Assembly: GCF_001014615.2 (NCBI RefSeq) | Contig: NZ_LBCQ02000002.1 | Span: 248,001 to 312,000, forward strand | Direction: 5' to 3' | Length of the DNA stretch: 64,000 nt | Source: Aquamicrobium sp. LC103 | GTDB lineage: Bacteria; Pseudomonadota; Alphaproteobacteria; Rhizobiales; Rhizobiaceae | Shown here: one piece after another, positions 60,679 through 64,000 of the stretch | Layout: each line of letters starts with the position of its first letter | How positions within the stretch are numbered: the first letter of the stretch is position 1 | The notes under the pieces: model-generated | The model's input: only the letters and a program-made list of their open reading frames with translations | Told to the model about the DNA's origin: nothing | Database searches by the model: none | Program-made: the position numbers and the translations under genes

Positions 60679-60707
60679 TTGTGACGCCCGGTAAGCCACA
60701 TTATACC
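60679..60707 (+). promoter_or_regulatory. Candidate sigma-70-type promoter for the DUF853 ATPase gene
   Basis: TTGTGA (60679-60684) and TATACC (60702-60707) are spaced by 17 bases and would start RNA about 45 bases before the ATG at 60759. Both boxes match consensus at four positions or so. It is a pattern match only. Confidence 0.4.
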
Positions 60708-60758
60708 TTTGCAGGTCCAAATTTGCCGCGAACGCTGGACACTGGAGAGAACCCGACC

Positions 60759-62291
60759 ATGTTGCAGGACGACAGCATCTTCCTCGGCGCGAGCCGCAAG
60801 CCCGACGACAGCTATCAGAAGCCGGAACAACTGCTCCTGAAATACGGGAACCGGCACGGGCTGGTGACGGGAGCGACGGGCACCGGCAAGACGGTCACCC
60901 TGCAGATCCTCGCCGAGGGCTTCTCCAAGGCCGGCGTTCCGGTGTTCTGCGCCGATATAAAGGGCGATCTGTCAGGCATCGCCATGAAGGGCGAGGCCCA
61001 GGATTTTCTGCTGAAGCGCGCAGAGACCATCAAGCTGGACCCCTACGAATTCTCCGAATCGCCAGTCGTCTTCTGGGATCTCTTCGGCGAGCAGGGACAC
61101 CCGATTCGCGCCACGGTATCGGAAATGGGGCCGCTGCTCCTTTCACGGCTGATGAACCTGTCCGAGGCGCAGGAAGGCGTGCTCAACATCGCGTTCAGGC
61201 TCTCCGACGAGGAGGGCATGCTGCTGCTCGACATGAAGGATCTGCAGGCGATGCTCTCCAACATGGCCGAGCGGACGAGCGAGATCGGCAAGCGCTACGG
61301 CAACGTGACGCGCCAGTCGATCGGCGCGATCCAGCGTTCCCTGCTGATTCTGGAGCAGCAGGGCGGCACCTTCTTCTTCGGCGAGCCGGCGCTGAAGATC
61401 GCGGACCTGATGCGCAACTCGCGCGACGGCAGGGGCGCGATCAACGTGCTCGCGGCCGACAAGCTGATGATGAACCCGCGACTCTACGCGACCTTTCTGC
61501 TCTGGCTGATGTCGGAACTGTTCGAGGAGCTTCCGGAGGTCGGCGACCCCGAGAAGCCGAAGCTGGTCTTCTTCTTCGACGAGGCGCATCTGCTTTTCGA
61601 CGGAGCGCCGAAAGCGTTGGTGGACCGCGTCGAACAGGTCGTCAGGCTGATTCGCTCCAAGGGCGTCGGTGTCTATTTCGTGACGCAGAACCCGCTGGAC
61701 GTGCCCGAAACCGTTCTCGCCCAGCTTGGCAACCGCATCCAGCACGCCCTTCGAGCCTATACGCCGCGCGAGCAGAAGGCCGTGAAGACCGCTGCCGAAA
61801 CCTTCAGGCCCAATCCGGATTTCGACTGTTTCAAGGCGATCACCCAGCTTGGAACCGGCGAGGCGCTGGTCTCGACCCTGGAGGAGAAGGGCATTCCGTC
61901 CATGGTGCAGCGCACGCTGGTCAGGCCGCCTGCGGGCCGGATGGGGCCGATCACGGTCGAGGAGCGCAAGAGCCTGATGGCGCAGAGCCCGGTCGCGGGG
62001 CAATACGACCAGACGATCGATCGCGAATCCGCCTACGAAATCCTGCAGAAGCGGGCGGCGGACACCGCCAAGGCGCAGCAGGAGGCGGCGCAGGCCGATG
62101 CGTCGGGGGGTGGCACAACCTGGTCGCTGCCGGATTTCGGCGGTGGCTCCAGCCGTGGAAAGGCTCCCGCGCGTCGTGGCTCGAACCGCCAGACGGTCGC
62201 CGAGGCGGCGATGAAATCGGTCGTTCGGTCGGTCGGGTCTTCGCTCGGACGCGCGCTGGTGCGCGGCATCCTCGGAAGTCTCAAGAGATAG
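60759..62291 (+). CDS. HerA-like ATPase, DUF853 family
   Basis: A 510-residue P-loop ATPase of the DUF853 (YjgR) family, related to HerA/FtsK helicases. Walker A is GATGTGKT (38-45) and Walker B is [12 protein letters not shown] near residues 270-281. The sensor/arginine region reads [28 protein letters not shown]. The C-terminus is Ala/Gly/Ser-rich with a basic end. No nuclease NurA or phage/plasmid gene is adjacent. Start at ATG 60759 after GGAGAG; the frame reading in from 60615 covers the inverted repeat and is not believable. Function of the family is unclear; DNA translocation is possible. Confidence 0.92.
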   Translation: MLQDDSIFLGASRKPDDSYQKPEQLLLKYGNRHGLVTGATGTGKTVTLQILAEGFSKAGVPVFCADIKGDLSGIAMKGEAQDFLLKRAETIKLDPYEFSESPVVFWDLFGEQGHPIRATVSEMGPLLLSRLMNLSEAQEGVLNIAFRLSDEEGMLLLDMKDLQAMLSNMAERTSEIGKRYGNVTRQSIGAIQRSLLILEQQGGTFFFGEPALKIADLMRNSRDGRGAINVLAADKLMMNPRLYATFLLWLMSELFEELPEVGDPEKPKLVFFFDEAHLLFDGAPKALVDRVEQVVRLIRSKGVGVYFVTQNPLDVPETVLAQLGNRIQHALRAYTPREQKAVKTAAETFRPNPDFDCFKAITQLGTGEALVSTLEEKGIPSMVQRTLVRPPAGRMGPITVEERKSLMAQSPVAGQYDQTIDRESAYEILQKRAADTAKAQQEAAQADASGGGTTWSLPDFGGGSSRGKAPARRGSNRQTVAEAAMKSVVRSVGSSLGRALVRGILGSLKR

Positions 62292-62304
62292 GAAAGATGG
62301 AAAT

Positions 62305-62338
62305 GGCCCGCGCGCGTTTTGCCACGCGGGCCGATTTT
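62305..62338. terminator. Terminator between two convergent genes
   Basis: GGCCCGCG (62305-62312) pairs with CGCGGGCC (62325-62332) across a 12-base loop, followed rightward by GATTTTC. It lies 13 bases after the DUF853 stop and 5 bases beyond the stop of the convergent L,D-transpeptidase. The T-run is short, but position and stem strength fit a shared terminator. Confidence 0.65.
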
Positions 62339-62343
62339 CAGCC

Positions 62344-63108
62344 TCAGGACGTGGCCAGGCCGGAGGTCACGACAATCGGCGATTTCTCGGGAACGCGCTC
62401 GTAAAGGTCGATGACGTCCTGGTTTATCAGGCGCACGCAGCCGGAGGAGACCGACTTGCCGATCGACCACCATTCCGGCGAGCCGTGGAGCCGGTAAAGT
62501 GTATCCTTGCCGTCCTGGTAGATGTAGAGCGCGCGGGCACCGAGCGGATTGCCGATGCCCGCCGGCATGCCGCCGTTCCAGGTGTTGGTCGCGCGGTCGT
62601 AGATGGCGCGGTATTTTTCGAGCTCGCGCTGGCGCGCGATCATCTCCTCCGGCGGAAACCAGCGCGGCCAGTGCTGCTTCCACTCGACTTCCGCGCGTCC
62701 CGACCATTCGAAGCCGGCGCGGCCGAGACCGACGCCATAGCGGACGGCCTGCCTGTTGGGGAGGACGACATAGAGAAAATGATTGCCGGTATCGACCACG
62801 ACCGTACCCGGCGCCTCCCCCGTCGGATCGCTGACGACCTGGCGCAGATAACGGGGATCGATCTTGCTGAAGGGAACCGCCGGGATCGAATGTCCACCAT
62901 CCTCGACCGAGGCGTACATGAGTTCGGGAGTGTCGAAAGTCGGGGTGGGCGTGATGGTCGGCCAAGCGACGGGATAGTCGCGGCGCGGCGGCGGTGGCGT
63001 CGACGACCTCGTCGTCGTGCAGCCGGCCAGAGCGGCCGAAGCCAGCGAGACCGAAGCTGCCGTCAGCAGAGACCGTCGTGAAATCATCGTATTGCGGGAG
63101 GCGGACAC
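62344..63108 (-). CDS. L,D-transpeptidase, predicted lipoprotein
   Basis: A 254-residue ErfK/YbiS-type L,D-transpeptidase that forms 3-3 peptidoglycan cross-links or attaches outer-membrane proteins. The catalytic His 208 (RLHGSPEWW) and Cys 224 (SSGCVRL) are in the expected YkuD pattern. The N-terminus has twin-Arg SRRSLLTAA and a hydrophobic run ending LAGC (Cys 30), so it should be exported and lipid-anchored. A Pro-rich linker follows. GTG at 63108 is preferred because TGGAG lies five bases upstream; ATG 63087 and a far upstream start are weaker. Confidence 0.92.
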   Translation of the reverse strand: MSASRNTMISRRSLLTAASVSLASAALAGCTTTRSSTPPPPRRDYPVAWPTITPTPTFDTPELMYASVEDGGHSIPAVPFSKIDPRYLRQVVSDPTGEAPGTVVVDTGNHFLYVVLPNRQAVRYGVGLGRAGFEWSGRAEVEWKQHWPRWFPPEEMIARQRELEKYRAIYDRATNTWNGGMPAGIGNPLGARALYIYQDGKDTLYRLHGSPEWWSIGKSVSSGCVRLINQDVIDLYERVPEKSPIVVTSGLATS

Positions 63109-63303
63109 GGATGCTCCATCAAGCAAATTTGTTGAATTAGGATTGCAAGATCTGGCGCGCTGTTTTGCAACGGACGAACCCATCTTTTTCAGTAATGCGA
63201 ATAAACGATCTAACTTGCGTCAAACATGGAGATTACGTGGCAAATATGTGACGGCGCTGCGACTGTTGTTCTTTTGCCACAGACGCCGCAAGTGAAATTT
63301 CCG

Positions 63304-63966
63304 TTATTGGCCAACGAGAAGGCCGTCGAGACTGGGCAGGATGAGGCCGGGAGCATGATCGAAATATTCGTCCGGCTGGCCGGTGCGATTGATCCAGACG
63401 GTGCGGAAACCGAATTTGGCCGCGCCCGCGATGTCCCAGCGATTCGAGGACTGGAACGAGATCGCATCGGGGTAGAGCCGCCAGGCGAGGGTGACGATGT
63501 CGTAGACCGCCGGATCGGTCTTGAAACGGGCGATGGCGTCGACGGAGAAGACCTCGTCGATGACGTTGTCGAGAGCTGCCGACCGCACGGCCGCCTCGAG
63601 CATCTGCGGCGAGCCGTTGGACAGGATGGCAAGGCGGGCGCCGTGTGTCTTCAGCGCCTTCAGGACGGCGGGCACCTCCGGGTAGCAGTCGAGATGCCAG
63701 TACGCGTCCAGCAGCCTGGCGCGCAGCGCGGGGTCGGCGGATGGAACTTTCTTCAAGGCATAATCGAGTGCTTCCTCGGTGAGCTGCCAGAAATCGCGGT
63801 AGCTGCCCATGAGCGTGCGGATCCACGAATATTCGAGCTGCTTCGCGCGCCAAATCTCGGAGAGGAGCTGGCCGTCCGGACCGATTTCGCTTGCATGCCT
63901 ACGAACCGCCGCGTGGACGTCGAACAGCGTCCCGTAGGCGTCGAAGACATAGGCAGGATGGTTCAT
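63304..63966 (-). CDS. Haloacid dehalogenase type II
   Basis: A 220-residue HAD enzyme of the L-2-haloacid dehalogenase type. Motif I is FDAYGTLFD with nucleophile Asp 9; SNGSPQML gives motif II; the conserved Lys is in ARFKTDPAVYD; and SSNRWDIAGA carries the motif III acid with the Ser-Ser-Asn signature typical of dehalogenases (not ordinary phosphatases). It would hydrolyse 2-haloacids such as monochloroacetate to hydroxyacids. It is the last gene of the window; 34 bases beyond hold nothing recognisable. Confidence 0.92.
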   Translation of the reverse strand: MNHPAYVFDAYGTLFDVHAAVRRHASEIGPDGQLLSEIWRAKQLEYSWIRTLMGSYRDFWQLTEEALDYALKKVPSADPALRARLLDAYWHLDCYPEVPAVLKALKTHGARLAILSNGSPQMLEAAVRSAALDNVIDEVFSVDAIARFKTDPAVYDIVTLAWRLYPDAISFQSSNRWDIAGAAKFGFRTVWINRTGQPDEYFDHAPGLILPSLDGLLVGQ

Positions 63967-64000
63967 CGAATGCGTAACCTTTCAACGCGACTTGACCGCA

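Larger units (their letters stand above)
60457..60758. other. Divergent control region between the mutase-like gene and the DUF853 ATPase
   Basis: About 300 bases without a gene. It contains a 13-bp perfect inverted repeat (60594-60624) and a promoter-like TTGTGA/TATACC pair (60679-60707), listed separately, plus the ribosome site GGAGAG for the rightward gene. The left half shows nothing distinctive beyond the leftward gene's GGGAGG site. Confidence 0.5.

Overview
This 64 kb window looks like ordinary chromosome from a GC-rich alphaproteobacterium of the order Hyphomicrobiales, most probably a Mesorhizobium/Phyllobacteriaceae-type rhizobial relative. The support is gene content and order: a CcrM-type GANTC adenine methylase, the mutY-dciA-dsbA-smc block, a pyruvate phosphate dikinase, a fructose ABC transporter of the frc type with a ROK regulator, a betIAB-type choline operon and a Rhizobium etli-type asparaginase. 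I see no rRNA, CRISPR array, prophage, transposase or insertion sequence.

Layout. 0-9 kb: thrC, an M16 peptidase and a GNAT gene run leftward, ending in the start of a secreted protein cut by the window edge. They are followed by a small lipoprotein, a HAD hydrolase, ccrM, and a HAD gene translationally coupled to mutY. 8-16.5 kb: dciA-like, DsbA-like lipoprotein, smc, then ppdK. 16.4-17.6 kb: a single nucleotidyltransferase-fold gene bracketed by palindromes, the most accessory-looking islet. 17.6-24.3 kb: DUF427, a class III aminotransferase, an acyl-CoA ligase, DUF1499, an MBL hydrolase and bioY. 24.4-32 kb: a nucleotide-sugar block for surface polysaccharide (UDP-glucose dehydrogenase, a WecC-like dehydrogenase, a CapD/FlmA-like dehydratase, a DegT aminotransferase and a WecA-like initiating transferase), closed by tRNA-Gln. 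32-36 kb: cysD-cysNC-cysQ for sulfate activation. 36-41.5 kb: the fructose module (kinase and ROK regulator leftward; frcB, frcC, frcA rightward) around a perfect 12-bp inverted repeat. 41.5-50.4 kb: pgm, a tadE/tadG pair, wecB, a membrane protein, tRNA-Pro and a guanylyltransferase fused to an AGE-family domain. 50.4-57 kb: betI-betA-small membrane protein-betB leftward, and a thiolase-SDR pair diverging from betI across a palindromic operator. 57-64 kb: asparaginase, a Gre-family factor, a methylmalonyl-CoA-mutase-like catalytic half, a HerA/DUF853 ATPase, an L,D-transpeptidase and a haloacid dehalogenase.

How they fit together. Pgm feeds UDP-glucose and Ugd oxidises it. WecB and the WecC-like enzyme would give UDP-ManNAc and then its uronic acid. 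The guanylyltransferase makes GDP-mannose. The dehydratase, DegT and WecA-like proteins would make and load an amino sugar on lipid carrier. No glycosyltransferase chain, flippase or polymerase is present, so the polymer itself must be finished elsewhere. CysDNC/CysQ supply and recycle PAPS. The best leads are the orphan nucleotidyltransferase islet, the guanylyltransferase-AGE fusion, the mutase half without a B12 domain, the hairpin in the ugd leader and the BetI-linked thiolase/SDR pair. None of these is proven here to be a new system.
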